Virus record (IMG/VR): IMGVR_UViG_3300020152_000253
Location: 1-49,306 of that record
Length of the DNA: 49,306 bases
Origin: a virus
Direction: 5' to 3' (one strand)
In this document: positions 1 through 7,532 of the stretch, in pieces
Layout: each line of letters begins with the position of its first letter
Numbering within the stretch: position 1 is the stretch's first letter
The notes under the pieces: model-generated
Databases searched by the model: none
Told to the model about the DNA's origin: nothing
What the model saw: the letters and a program-made list of their open reading frames with translations, nothing else
Translations under genes and position numbers: made by a program

Positions 1-762
1 CTACGCCCCCTGTGTTCGCTGCTGGCGGCATTCCCGCAGCAGTTCAGTGCCGTCGTTGATGCGCCGGGTGTCCTTCGACTCCTGCCCCCATTGGATGGCC
101 AGATCGGCGAACCGCTCAGCCGCAACCAGGTCGCCCATACGGAAGAATGCCCTGCCGGCCAACCACGATACCTGCGCCTGGATCAGCGCCGGCGCCTCCG
201 GTGGAATGGACCGCCCCAGCTCCAGGACCGAGTCCAAATCCCCGTCAACCAGGGCGAGGTACGCCCACCCGACCTCCTGCTGCCACTTGGCCTCCTGCGA
301 TTTAGCCACGGGCTCGGCCTCGGCCAGAGCCTCACGGGCACCCTCTGCGTCACCGAGGCCGCACAGGGCCCACGCACGGTTCTGCAGGGCTTGTCTGAGG
401 TAGTCGTCCATCCCCTGCGCCCGGAACGCCGCCTCCGCCTGTTCGTACAGCCGTATGGCCTCGTGCGGCTCCCGCCGCTGCATCCTGACCAGGGCCAGGT
501 TGTAAAGGCACGCCCCCTCCATCAGGGGCTTGGAATCAGGGTACATGTCCCACCCGCTCATGAGACCGTGCAGGTACGTAAGGGCCATGTGTGTGTCGCC
601 CAGCTCCCGGGCCACGACGCCCGCCAGCAGCCGGGCCCTGGCCAGCCACTCCCCTTGTGGCTCCAGGTCGAACGCCGCCTCCAGTTTGCCTTTCGCTTTC
701 CACAGATCGCGATCAGACCAGGCCTGCCGCGCAGCTGTGATCAGCTCCCCCACCTCAGCCAC
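1..762 (-). CDS. TPR-repeat protein, cytoplasmic
   Basis: 253 residues, GTG start preceded by GGGGGG at 8-nt spacing; the TAG stop is the first three bases of the window. The protein is a run of helical pairs with tetratricopeptide signatures (for example LARARLLAGVVARELGD, ACLYNLALVRMQRREPHEAI, ALQNRAWALCGLGDAEGA), with no signal peptide, membrane segment or DNA-binding domain. TPR proteins are protein- or peptide-binding scaffolds; in Gram-positive phages some act as sensors paired with helix-turn-helix repressors, but no peptide gene is seen here. An SOS-type box and a promoter lie 55-90 bp upstream. If the window is circular, the two-HTH regulator at the right end would start directly after this stop codon. 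Fold confident, role unknown. Confidence 0.7.
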   Translation of the reverse strand: MAEVGELITAARQAWSDRDLWKAKGKLEAAFDLEPQGEWLARARLLAGVVARELGDTHMALTYLHGLMSGWDMYPDSKPLMEGACLYNLALVRMQRREPHEAIRLYEQAEAAFRAQGMDDYLRQALQNRAWALCGLGDAEGAREALAEAEPVAKSQEAKWQQEVGWAYLALVDGDLDSVLELGRSIPPEAPALIQAQVSWLAGRAFFRMGDLVAAERFADLAIQWGQESKDTRRINDGTELLRECRQQRTQGA

Positions 763-815
763 TGGACGTGCCCCCCACTCCTAGCGCATAGTGTTCGGCA
801 CGTCCAGCGTATTCC

Positions 816-850
816 ATTTTATGGATGAAACACAAGCGAACAACCGTTCC
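816..850 (-). promoter_or_regulatory. Promoter with SOS (LexA/DinR-type) box for the TPR gene
   Basis: CGAACAACCGTTCC at 837-850 matches the Gram-positive LexA consensus CGAACRNRYGTTYC at 13 of 14 positions. Read on the minus strand, TTGTTC inside this box (838-843), a 16-bp spacer and TAAAAT (816-821) form a promoter pointing into the TPR gene, so LexA binding would cover the -35 element. The box is seen; regulation is inferred. Confidence 0.5.
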
Positions 851-945
851 AATTGATCGACAGATTTGCGCCTAGTACCCAATTTGGATACGTGCTAGAA
901 TGGGAATGTCTGGTCTCCGCTTCTAGCGCGGCGGGCGGCCGGACA

Positions 946-994
946 GAAGCTCCCGGGTCCACCGCAAGGTAGTACCCGGGAGCTTCCTTTTTTC
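946..994 (+). terminator. Strong intrinsic terminator on the plus strand
   Basis: A perfect 13-bp stem, GAAGCTCCCGGGT (946-958) with its complement (974-986), is followed by CTTTTTTC. It lies in the 308-bp gene-free stretch 763-1070, which otherwise holds the SOS promoter and a lone TAGAAT -10-like hexamer at 896-901. No plus-strand gene precedes it, so it either ends a short untranslated RNA of roughly 80 nt or blocks read-through into the secreted-protein gene. Confidence 0.75.
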
Positions 995-1070
995 TTCCAG
1001 CTAGATACCGAACCCGAATCGACCGCCACTCGTAATGGATGGTGTACCCACATCGCGAGGAGGCGACAGA

Positions 1071-1892
1071 ATGCGACGCTGGGTTTCCGTTTGTCTGCTC
1101 ATCGCCCTGCTGCTGCTCCCCCGGGCCGCCAATGCCCACCACGGCTCGTGCTTTTATGATCCCGACAGCATGGTGGGGTTCGGGTGCACCCCGGTGGACT
1201 ATCAGATGATTGACGTGATGACCAGGATGCAGCTGGCGGCCAACCAGAGCGACTACGACACCTTTTATGACCTGCTGGGGCAGGCTATCGACCTCGAGGA
1301 CCGCTACGGTGGTGTGCGGCTGGGCACGTCTGACTCTACCCAGGACTACCTCCACATTAGCCCGTGGAATGGTCTGAGGCACTACCAGGTCATCGACTCC
1401 GCAGAAGCAGGGGCTAACATCCGGTATGCGACGGTCCAAGGTGAGAACGGCCGGCCTCAACTGATCTTCTGGGACCGGCTCGGGCGCCCGATGAAGATCG
1501 CCGGCATGAACTACACCTCAAAGGCGGAGCGCTGGATCGACATCGCATTGGCATTCGTCTGGGGCGCTGTGGGCAGCGGCGGCTGGGTCACCGGGTCACT
1601 TACGAAAGCCGTCACCATGGGCAAGGTAGTCGTACCTGCCACCACGGCGGCCGTAGGTGACGGTGTGATCAACCTGGGGCTTTCTCTAGCCGTCGGCATC
1701 CCGGACGCCGACTCCACTCAGGTGCTGGTCGACGTACTTCACACACAGGACGATGGTACTCAAGTGGTGTACCGCAACCGCGTAGTTGTCTCAAGCGAAG
1801 GGCAGATAGATGTCAGGCAACGGAGTGGGCAAACCTGGTGGAAGCTGGATGGCGTTGTGCGGTATGATAGAGACGGACAACCGGTGTGGTAA
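1071..1892 (+). CDS. Secreted protein, possible lysogenic-conversion (moron) gene
   Basis: 273 residues. The ATG at 1071 is chosen because GAGGAGG sits just upstream and the product then starts with a textbook signal peptide: RR charge, a leucine-rich core and an ANA cleavage motif before HHGSCFYD. Two cysteines near the mature N-terminus could form a disulfide. A glycine-rich hydrophobic stretch at about residues 160-215 (AFVWGAVGSGGW, then VVVPATTAAVGDGV) could insert in or lie on a membrane. The gene runs against the surrounding phage genes, has its own ribosome binding site and is followed by a 32-residue membrane-protein gene, as is typical of phage cargo expressed in the lysogen. Family not recognised. 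Confidence 0.65.
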   Translation: MRRWVSVCLLIALLLLPRAANAHHGSCFYDPDSMVGFGCTPVDYQMIDVMTRMQLAANQSDYDTFYDLLGQAIDLEDRYGGVRLGTSDSTQDYLHISPWNGLRHYQVIDSAEAGANIRYATVQGENGRPQLIFWDRLGRPMKIAGMNYTSKAERWIDIALAFVWGAVGSGGWVTGSLTKAVTMGKVVVPATTAAVGDGVINLGLSLAVGIPDADSTQVLVDVLHTQDDGTQVVYRNRVVVSSEGQIDVRQRSGQTWWKLDGVVRYDRDGQPVW

Positions 1893-1905
1893 GGAGGCGA
1901 GACCC

Positions 1906-2004
1906 ATGTGGGAGACCGTTGGCGCTGTTGGCCTGATTGGGATCAGCCTTTTCGCGGTGTACCGCCTGGTCGTCAGGCCCGCCCTCCAGAAAAGAGGGCA
2001 CTGA
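1906..2004 (+). CDS. Small single-pass membrane protein, 32 aa
   Basis: MWETVGAVGLIGISLFAVYR begins a 32-residue peptide that is one hydrophobic helix followed by a basic tail ending VVRPALQKRGH. AAGGAGG overlaps the stop codon of the secreted-protein gene and sits at ideal spacing before ATG 1906, so the two are almost certainly co-translated. The N-out hydrophobic, C-terminal basic layout resembles small membrane toxins and inner-membrane adaptors, but no family can be named. It may be a partner of the secreted protein. Confidence 0.6.
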   Translation: MWETVGAVGLIGISLFAVYRLVVRPALQKRGH

Positions 2005-2087
2005 ATCGAACTCGACGAGGGAAGAACCCGTATTAGCTGACAGAGGTGGCTCACGCCATGGGGCCCCTCGCCTCCGAAACTTGGGTG

Positions 2088-2113
2088 GTGGCCCGGATTT
2101 GCACCCGGGCCAC
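2088..2113. repeat. 9-bp hairpin, GTGGCCCGG / CCGGGCCAC
   Basis: Perfect 9-bp inverted repeat with an 8-nt loop, followed by AAAA on the plus strand. It lies between the convergent small membrane-protein gene and the minus-strand lysis operon and probably helps the next hairpin end transcription. Confidence 0.5.
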
Positions 2114-2125
2114 AAAACGAACATC

Positions 2126-2162
2126 GCCCCCCGGACGCCGGCAGGCATCCAGGGGGCTTTCT
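2126..2162 (+). terminator. Terminator between convergent transcription units
   Basis: GCCCCC-C-GGA-C-GCC pairs with GGC-A-TCC-A-GGGGGC across a 4-nt loop, followed by TTTCT on the plus strand. It ends the plus-strand pair and lies just past the stop of the last lysis-operon gene, so it may work in both directions. Confidence 0.6.
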
Positions 2163-2169
2163 GCATTCA

Positions 2170-2454
2170 CTATTGCGGCGGCTTCTGCGTTACTTTGGAG
2201 CCTGTGGCGTGGATCCCGAACGCCAGCGCCGAAAAAATGAACGTGGCCGCGATCACCATGAAGACCACGGGCGCCCACAGCAGCGACACCACCAGGATCA
2301 ACACGGTGCAGATGATCAGCAGCGGCATCCACTGCTTCAGCGCCTTGTACTGGCGTTTGAGGATCTGAAACACCACCCAGACAGCCATGATCAGCGACAT
2401 TCCGCCGGCGGCTACCTGCGTGAGATCCACCCGGGAAAGATCGAACATGGACAT
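2170..2454 (-). CDS. Membrane protein of the lysis cassette, possible holin
   Basis: 94 residues with an AAAGGGG ribosome binding site 9 nt before the ATG. There is one hydrophobic stretch at about residues 15-33 (GGMSLIMAVWVVFQIL), then a strongly hydrophobic region at about 43-83 that can hold two helices (LLIICTVLILVVSLLWAPVVFMVIAATFIF). It lies directly downstream of the amidase and close to the XhlA-like gene. Size, three possible helices and position fit a phage holin, though these also occur in unrelated small membrane proteins. It is the last gene of the late operon. Confidence 0.55.
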   Translation of the reverse strand: MSMFDLSRVDLTQVAAGGMSLIMAVWVVFQILKRQYKALKQWMPLLIICTVLILVVSLLWAPVVFMVIAATFIFSALAFGIHATGSKVTQKPPQ

Positions 2455-2487
2455 GAGCCTCTACCCCTTTCTGCTAAATGGCTGCAG

Positions 2488-3405
2488 CTAGTCGAAAGTC
2501 ACGGTGGGCGGCGCCGGCGTGTAGTTCGGCTTACGACCCATGGCGGTGGCCACCGGCCCAATCCACTGCTCGAAGTCAGTACCAGGCAGGGTGACGTAGG
2601 TGCGGCCGCTGCGGATCTCGCCCCAGATCTCCCGTGTCTGGGTCTGACCTGGCGCCGGCGGCAGAATCACCTTGCAGATGGGCAGCTGCCATTCCGGCGC
2701 CTTGGCCTTCAGCCCCATGGCCGTGACCAGGGCCCGGGCGATGCCGTCGGCCAGCTGGGGAATGAACTCCGGCCGGTCTGCGATCTCGTCATCGATGGGA
2801 TTTGTCCCAAAATGGCTTTCCAGCAGCCAGCAGGGGCAGTCAGGAATGCGCAGCTCACCGAAGTCGGCAGCCATGATCCTGTCGGGCGATCCCCGCCAGG
2901 AGATGCCCAGGGCGGCCAGGGTGTCCCGTATAATGGGTTGCCCCACCAGGGCCATGGCGTAACTGATGGGAGCATCGTGGTTGGGGGAGCCGTCGAGCTG
3001 GCGGGCTGCGGCGTTCAGCCACACGAGACCGCCTTCATCCTTCGGGTACTTGCGGGTCACGCGGCCCTGGTACTCGCGGAGCAGGCTGTGGATGTACAGG
3101 GAGCCACCACGGGCGTCCTTCGGTCCAGCGTCATGGTGCAGGCTCAGATAGAAGGCGGCGCCCAGCGTGTTAGCCTGGTTGGCCCTGGCGTACAGCTCCG
3201 GCCCCAGTGCAGTCCCCGACACCAGACCTGCGTCTGTCTCACGGGTGAGTACCACACGGCACTCCCAGCCTTCCAGAAGCTCGTCTCGGACAGCTTTGGC
3301 CAGCGGCAGCGTGTACTTGTACTCGAGCTCACCATCCGCCTGGACGGAACCGGGCTCCTCCCGGTCGTGGCCACCGGTGATTACGATCAGGGGAAGTTCA
3401 GCCAT
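2488..3405 (-). CDS. N-acetylmuramoyl-L-alanine amidase (endolysin)
   Basis: 305 residues. ATG 3405 is chosen because AAGGAGG lies just upstream. Residues 1-230 are an Amidase_3-type zinc amidase: GGHD (H13), a glutamate near 26-28, SLHHDA (H90/H91) and the catalytic glutamate in WLLESHFGTN (E196). It cleaves the bond between N-acetylmuramic acid and L-alanine in peptidoglycan at lysis. The last 65 residues (about 240-305; motifs YVTLPGTDFEQW and PNYTPAPPTVTFD) resemble stalk or copper-amine-oxidase N-terminal-like domains seen on Bacillota wall proteins and may bind the envelope. No signal peptide, so export needs a holin; an XhlA-like gene lies upstream and a membrane-protein gene downstream. 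Confidence 0.85.
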   Translation of the reverse strand: MAELPLIVITGGHDREEPGSVQADGELEYKYTLPLAKAVRDELLEGWECRVVLTRETDAGLVSGTALGPELYARANQANTLGAAFYLSLHHDAGPKDARGGSLYIHSLLREYQGRVTRKYPKDEGGLVWLNAAARQLDGSPNHDAPISYAMALVGQPIIRDTLAALGISWRGSPDRIMAADFGELRIPDCPCWLLESHFGTNPIDDEIADRPEFIPQLADGIARALVTAMGLKAKAPEWQLPICKVILPPAPGQTQTREIWGEIRSGRTYVTLPGTDFEQWIGPVATAMGRKPNYTPAPPTVTFD

Positions 3406-3419
3406 GGAGCTCTGCCTCC

Positions 3420-3629
3420 TTAGTGCGTCATGGCCCAAATAGAAAGACCGCCTACCAGGGTCCCCATGATGGTGAGCACCCAGGTGACGGTCCAGGATGG
3501 GCGTTCCGTCCTCTGATACAGGTCTTTGTGGGTCTCTCGGTTTTCCCGGACGTGGGTTACCATGGCGTCTTGCAGAGTTGCCACCTCCGTCTGGAGCTTC
3601 ACGCCCCACCCTGGGATGCTCTCGCTCAT
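3420..3629 (-). CDS. xhlA-like: XhlA-like holin-associated protein
   Basis: 69 residues. A heptad-rich helix (QTEVATLQDAMVTHVRENRETH) is followed by one C-terminal membrane helix, VTWVLTIMGTLVGGLSIW. This is the haemolysin XhlA family layout: Bacillus PBSX XhlA works with holin XhlB and amidase XlyA in lysis. It sits immediately upstream of the amidase gene, as in PBSX. The start is supported by AAGGGGG before ATG. Confidence 0.75.
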   Translation of the reverse strand: MSESIPGWGVKLQTEVATLQDAMVTHVRENRETHKDLYQRTERPSWTVTWVLTIMGTLVGGLSIWAMTH

Positions 3630-3694
3630 GTGGACCGCCCCCTTCTCTCCACCCGGGGAGGAGGTTATTGAACCAAGACTCTACGCTACGCCTC

Positions 3695-3723
3695 TTGGCG
3701 TCATTTCGTTTTTGCACTATACT
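3695..3723 (+). promoter_or_regulatory. Promoter of the plus-strand moron gene
   Basis: TTGGCG (3695-3700), a 17-bp spacer and TATACT (3718-3723) form a housekeeping-type promoter ending about 38 bp before the start codon at 3762. Position and orientation suit independent expression from the prophage. Confidence 0.6.
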
Positions 3724-3761
3724 GAAACAGTCGAACACCGAAACATATGGGGGTCGTACTG

Positions 3762-4277
3762 ATGAAACGTTGGGTAGCCGTGGCTGTCGTTCTGCTGGTG
3801 TTGCTTGCCGCCGCACCTGTGTGGGGCGCTGATGGGACCGACCTGCTCACCGCCCTACAGACGAAGGTGACCGACCTGGAGAAGCGGGTTGCCACGCTCG
3901 AGGCCGAGGGCTTCGCCAAGATCAACAAGAGTGACGTCGGTACTGCCACGGTCGACAAGATTACCGTAAAGATCCTTAGCGTTACAGCCGGTCCGCATGG
4001 TACGATCGTGGCCGTTCGCATCCAGAACGGCGGAGCCAAGACGCTCGAGTACTCCCGCTCGCAATCAGTGCTAGTGGCCGGCGAGAAGCAGTTGAAGGAT
4101 CCGGTCTACCGGTACGACTTCACGAATGACGAGGTCCTTCCCGGCGCTTATGCTGACCTTGTCATGGTGTATGACCCCCTCCCAGCCGGCACGAAGACCA
4201 TCAAGTTTGTGCCCTCGCTACGGTGGGAGGGCGATTTCATGAACACACCGAAGGTTACGGTCGAAGGCAAGCTATAG
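3762..4277 (+). CDS. Secreted or surface protein, moron gene
   Basis: 171 residues from ATG 3762, preceded by GGGGGT; the in-frame ATG at 3747 has no binding site. A signal peptide (KRW, then an AVAVVLLVLLAA core, cleaved after VWGA) is followed by a short coiled coil (LLTALQTKVTDLEKRVATLE) and a beta-rich domain with a DUF4352-like feel (VAVRIQNGGAKTLEYSRSQS, then a conserved-looking LPAGTKTIKFVPS). It has its own promoter and terminator and is inserted against the direction of the lysis and tail genes. Such genes usually change the lysogen surface. Family assignment tentative. Confidence 0.65.
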   Translation: MKRWVAVAVVLLVLLAAAPVWGADGTDLLTALQTKVTDLEKRVATLEAEGFAKINKSDVGTATVDKITVKILSVTAGPHGTIVAVRIQNGGAKTLEYSRSQSVLVAGEKQLKDPVYRYDFTNDEVLPGAYADLVMVYDPLPAGTKTIKFVPSLRWEGDFMNTPKVTVEGKL

Positions 4278-4279
4278 AC

Positions 4280-4308
4280 AGAAGCGGCCCAGGCTGGCCG
4301 CTTCTTTG
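4280..4308. terminator. Bidirectional-looking terminator after the moron gene
   Basis: Perfect 10-bp stem AGAAGCGGCC (4280-4289) / GGCCGCTTCT (4296-4305) followed by TTG on the plus strand. It closes the unit formed with the promoter at 3695 and separates it from the tail gene at 4312. Confidence 0.7.
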
Positions 4309-4311
4309 CGT

Positions 4312-4563
4312 CTACCTTGTGTACGCTGCGATGATGATCCCGCCGCCCCGCTTCCCCGTCATGGCCACCAGCACGGTCTTGCCGGCGGCCAGGGTGGTCA
4401 CATGGTCAGCGACCGGGAAGGTCCGGGTGCTGGCCGTCTCCTCGCCGTCGAAGATCACGGTCGGCTCCCCCGACACGTACCCGGCCGGGATCGTCCCGAG
4501 GCGGAATGGCGCCGCCGCCTTCTGTTCGCCCCGAATGTCCTTGATCAGCTGGTGGACCTTCAT
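4312..4563 (-). CDS. Small tail- or baseplate-associated protein
   Basis: 83 residues, beta-rich (GTIPAGYVSGEPTVIFDGEE, then TTLAAGKTVLVAMTGK), no membrane segment. It follows the tail gene at 4575 by 11 bp. Short proteins of this kind with a central IPAGYVSG-PTV-FDGE pattern occur after baseplate hub genes in phages of Gram-positive hosts. Function unknown. Confidence 0.55.
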   Translation of the reverse strand: MKVHQLIKDIRGEQKAAAPFRLGTIPAGYVSGEPTVIFDGEETASTRTFPVADHVTTLAAGKTVLVAMTGKRGGGIIIAAYTR

Positions 4564-4574
4564 GCCCTCACCCC

Positions 4575-5684
4575 CTACACCGTGACAATGCGGCGAACGA
4601 TGTGCTTCATGGCAGAGCCGGCTTTCAGCTCGAAGCCCCAGAAGACCTCTTCGTACCGCGTGGCCGGGATGCTCATGTCAGTGAACTCCAGGGTGAGCAC
4701 GTCCATGTGCGAGTGGAAAGGCATGACGGCCGTGCCCAGTTGGAAGGTCTCGTAGACCTGCGAGTCCTCAAATGCCATGCGCTCCACCATGGCGTCGAGC
4801 GCCGCTTGGCTCTCGGCGTCCACGGTCTCATAGCGCACGATGGTCCGCCCGCGGCTTACCGTCGACGTGGGGCTGTTCGGGTTGGTGTTGGTGTACTCGC
4901 TCCGGAGCACCTCCATGTCGCTCTCTGAGACCGTCAGCACCCACTTGTTGGGCACGCTCCACAGGTCGAGGAGCTGCTCGGCGTCCGGCAGGAGCACGGA
5001 CCGGTTGTCGTTCTTGTAGGTGTACTCGCTGGCCTTCTCTGCCGGCGAGATGTAGGGGGCGGCGACGGCCACCCCGTTTTCATCGAACCAAAGATCGTGG
5101 TAGACGATGGCCCGGAGCAGGTCGTTGATGATCTCCAGCTTCGAGGTGCCCGGGTCCCAGTCGCGGGCGGCCGGGAGCGTCTTGGTGCTGGGCGTCAGGT
5201 TGTGAGCCGTGATGCCTGCCCCCTCCAGCAGCTCCCGGACCTTGGCGATGTACTCGGCGCCGGCGGGCACCGTGTACCTGGTGGTGACCCTGTCGTCTAC
5301 CAGGATCTTCGCCAGGTCGTAGGCCTCCACCGTGCGCATGACCGCCCGGCTGCCCTCGGTGAGCGTCCTGGGGGTAGTGGACAGGAGGAACAGGCCGAGG
5401 GGGAACTCAGCCCACCCGCTGCCCACACCCACCCTGCAGATGGGTTTCACGCGATCGGAGAGGTAGTCCACTTCTGTGGTGTCCACCCATTCAAACTTGG
5501 CCGTCCGCTTGATATCAGCGCCGGCGTTATACTCGACCGACCCGCCCCTGACGTTCTTGAGGTGCGCCTTGAAAGCCCCGGACTTGCTGTACAGTTCATA
5601 CCTGAACCGTATGCGGCGCCGCGAGGCATGCAGGGCTGCCTCCACCTGGGCGCCGGTGTACCCGTTCCTTGCTCTGTCCAGCAT
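4575..5684 (-). CDS. Phage tail/baseplate protein, hub-like
   Basis: 369 residues. ATG 5684 overlaps the TGA of the upstream tail gene (TGATG), so the two are translationally coupled. The N-terminal half is beta-rich (RRIRFRYELYSKSGAFKAHL, GSVEYNAGADIKRTAKFEW). The middle has an IIxDLLRAI..HDLWFDENG segment typical of baseplate hub or Tal-like N-terminal domains, and the C-terminal half has SVPNKWVL and GRTIVRYE blocks. The final part (FHSHMDVLTLEFTDM, then YEEVFWGFELKAG) looks like the ring-forming closing strand. No lytic domain is seen. Expected at the distal end of the tail tube. Confidence 0.65.
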   Translation of the reverse strand: MLDRARNGYTGAQVEAALHASRRRIRFRYELYSKSGAFKAHLKNVRGGSVEYNAGADIKRTAKFEWVDTTEVDYLSDRVKPICRVGVGSGWAEFPLGLFLLSTTPRTLTEGSRAVMRTVEAYDLAKILVDDRVTTRYTVPAGAEYIAKVRELLEGAGITAHNLTPSTKTLPAARDWDPGTSKLEIINDLLRAIVYHDLWFDENGVAVAAPYISPAEKASEYTYKNDNRSVLLPDAEQLLDLWSVPNKWVLTVSESDMEVLRSEYTNTNPNSPTSTVSRGRTIVRYETVDAESQAALDAMVERMAFEDSQVYETFQLGTAVMPFHSHMDVLTLEFTDMSIPATRYEEVFWGFELKAGSAMKHIVRRIVTV

Positions 5685-7474
5685 CAGGCGCTCACCGCCT
5701 CGTCAAAGTCCGTCTCGGTGACCTCCAACGAGAAGGCGAACCCGCCCCAAAGTTCATCGGCCTGGGCCATGGTGGGCACCATGCCGAAGAGTTTGCGCCC
5801 GGAGTTGTCACGGACGCACAGCAACGGCTTTGTCATGATCAGACGGCGAAGCGCCTCCTTCGTCGCCTTGTCCTCAACCAGCACCTCTGCCCGGAACGCC
5901 CCGTCGTCTGACTCCCCCACGTCGGCGATCGGCCGGGTCCGCCCCGCCACCTTCATGAACGTGACATCGGCGGTCCAGTCCTCGTCACGGGCTTGCGTCC
6001 CGAGCTCTATGGCCGTCCCCTGAGGGTCGTCGATGTTGTGTAGCCACAGCCCTGTGAGGGTTAAGCTCGTCGCAGCCACGTTCGTGGCGGTGACCACACC
6101 GTTCACGCCGACAGCGTCGCCCTGGTACTCATAGACAACGCCGGAGGCCGCCGTGTAGTCGTCATATGTGCCGTTGGGTGGCACCGTGGTAGAGAGTCGT
6201 ACCCAGTCGCCGTCTCGCTCTCGGCGGTAGACGTGGTTGACAGACACGTCTACACCCTGGCCGGTGAACGTTACCCGGGTGAACCCCAGGGACGAGAACG
6301 GGGTAGCCGCAAAAGGCCCGGTCTCCGGGGGTATGAAGCTGGTCGTGAACGGTACCTTGACCTCTGCCCCCTGCAGGCCGTCACTATCAGTTGGGGCGAC
6401 CCCCACCTGGTAGCCAGTGGCGGTCGTGAGTCCGTAGTCGATCTCGTAGTCGAGCAAGCCGGCGCTCACGACGGTGTGCGGGCCGCTGAGGACTGTTGTG
6501 CCGTTGGCCGCATACAGCTTCGCCGAATATGACGCTGGGACAGCGCCGGCAACACAAGTCATCGATGCGATGACGCGCACTTTCGTAGAAGAGACGAAGC
6601 CTCCCGGTGCGGGAACTGACACGCTGCAGACGGGGAGGCTACTCGCCTTGGCCTGAACGGCGACTGAGGAGTATGGACCCTTGAGCCCTTGCACGTCCAC
6701 CGTGGCACCGTAGAACTGGTAGGTGACACCGGGCTCCCAGCCGGAGGCGATGGTGAGCGCCTTGCTGGTTCCTGACGCGGCGATTGGAGACACCGGCTCT
6801 GATGTCACCCATGCGCTCCCGCTCCACCATTCGGTTGTAGAGCCATGGACGCGGTTCAGGTACACACCCGTCAAGGTATCGTTGTCCGGGTCGTTGTGTG
6901 TCAGTGTGACCGTCAGACCGGCGCCTGCGTCAAACACGCTCGGAGCTGAGAGCGAGGGCGCGTTCGGGGCGCGATTGGTGATGTACGTGATCTCGATGTA
7001 AGGCCTATCCGCCTGGTCGTCGCCGTAGTGGTAGACAGACGAGTCCCGGTAGTCCATGCTGCCCCAGGCCAAGCCGTACTTCGCTGTACCGGAGTATCGC
7101 TGCGTCACGAACCCGGTAACATTTGCGTACGCCCAGCCAAGTGCTGTCGTCGGTAAGTTGCCAGCGGATGAACCAAGCGACGGCTTTGTGTCACCCTCAG
7201 TCCAAGATCCAGTAATCTCGTAGACAGTAACATCCGCAACCGGGTTACCGCTATCAGCGTAAGACGGGACACCGCCGCTCCACTTGACGTAGAACTCGGC
7301 AGACTGGATGATCGCCCCGGCCGGGAGCGTGGGCCAGTTGAAATCATAGTGCGGCTGCCAATATGGCGAGGATGTATTACCGTGGGGTACGCTCGAGCCG
7401 TGTGCGTAACCGTAGGCAGACCCCAGCAGATCCCAGACGTAGCCCTTATTCGCAGGAGCGGTTACCGTAGGCAT
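5684..7474 (-). CDS. Large distal tail protein with Ig/Fn3-like domains
   Basis: 596 residues, ATG preceded by GGGGTGA. Residues 1-165 (WPTLPAGAIIQSAEFYVKW, VADVTVYEITGSW) have the DNRLRE/carbohydrate-module-like beta fold. Then come two or three Ig or fibronectin III-like domains: NRAPNAPSLSAPSV to about 275, SSLPVCSVSVPAPGG to about 380, and PPETGPFAATPFSS to about 465. A C-terminal 130-residue domain (LWLHNIDDPQGTA, WTADVTFMKVAGRTRP, FSLEVTETDFDEA) resembles distal tail (Dit) or ring proteins. It probably caps the tail and contacts surface glycans. It is separated from the other tail genes by the recombinase block. Confidence 0.65.
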   Translation of the reverse strand: MPTVTAPANKGYVWDLLGSAYGYAHGSSVPHGNTSSPYWQPHYDFNWPTLPAGAIIQSAEFYVKWSGGVPSYADSGNPVADVTVYEITGSWTEGDTKPSLGSSAGNLPTTALGWAYANVTGFVTQRYSGTAKYGLAWGSMDYRDSSVYHYGDDQADRPYIEITYITNRAPNAPSLSAPSVFDAGAGLTVTLTHNDPDNDTLTGVYLNRVHGSTTEWWSGSAWVTSEPVSPIAASGTSKALTIASGWEPGVTYQFYGATVDVQGLKGPYSSVAVQAKASSLPVCSVSVPAPGGFVSSTKVRVIASMTCVAGAVPASYSAKLYAANGTTVLSGPHTVVSAGLLDYEIDYGLTTATGYQVGVAPTDSDGLQGAEVKVPFTTSFIPPETGPFAATPFSSLGFTRVTFTGQGVDVSVNHVYRRERDGDWVRLSTTVPPNGTYDDYTAASGVVYEYQGDAVGVNGVVTATNVAATSLTLTGLWLHNIDDPQGTAIELGTQARDEDWTADVTFMKVAGRTRPIADVGESDDGAFRAEVLVEDKATKEALRRLIMTKPLLCVRDNSGRKLFGMVPTMAQADELWGGFAFSLEVTETDFDEAVSA

Positions 7475-7501
7475 CGGTCGTCACCCCGTTTCTGGCATGC
7501 G

Positions 7502-7528
7502 AAAGGCGCCCCTCGCGTCAGGGTCGCC
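7502..7528 (-). terminator. Terminator downstream of the metallopeptidase gene
   Basis: On the minus strand GGCG-AC-CCT pairs with AGG-GG-CGCC and is followed by TTTC. It lies between the peptidase stop and the next tail gene and marks one edge of the recombinase-containing block. Confidence 0.45.
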
Positions 7529-7532
7529 GTGG

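Noticed and set aside
2080-2115. tRNA 3'-end-like sequence on the minus strand (GGGCCACCA after a stem-loop).
   Set aside because: The stem-loop directly precedes CCACCA with no acceptor strand, the T-loop is not TTCRANN, and no anticodon or D arm can be drawn.
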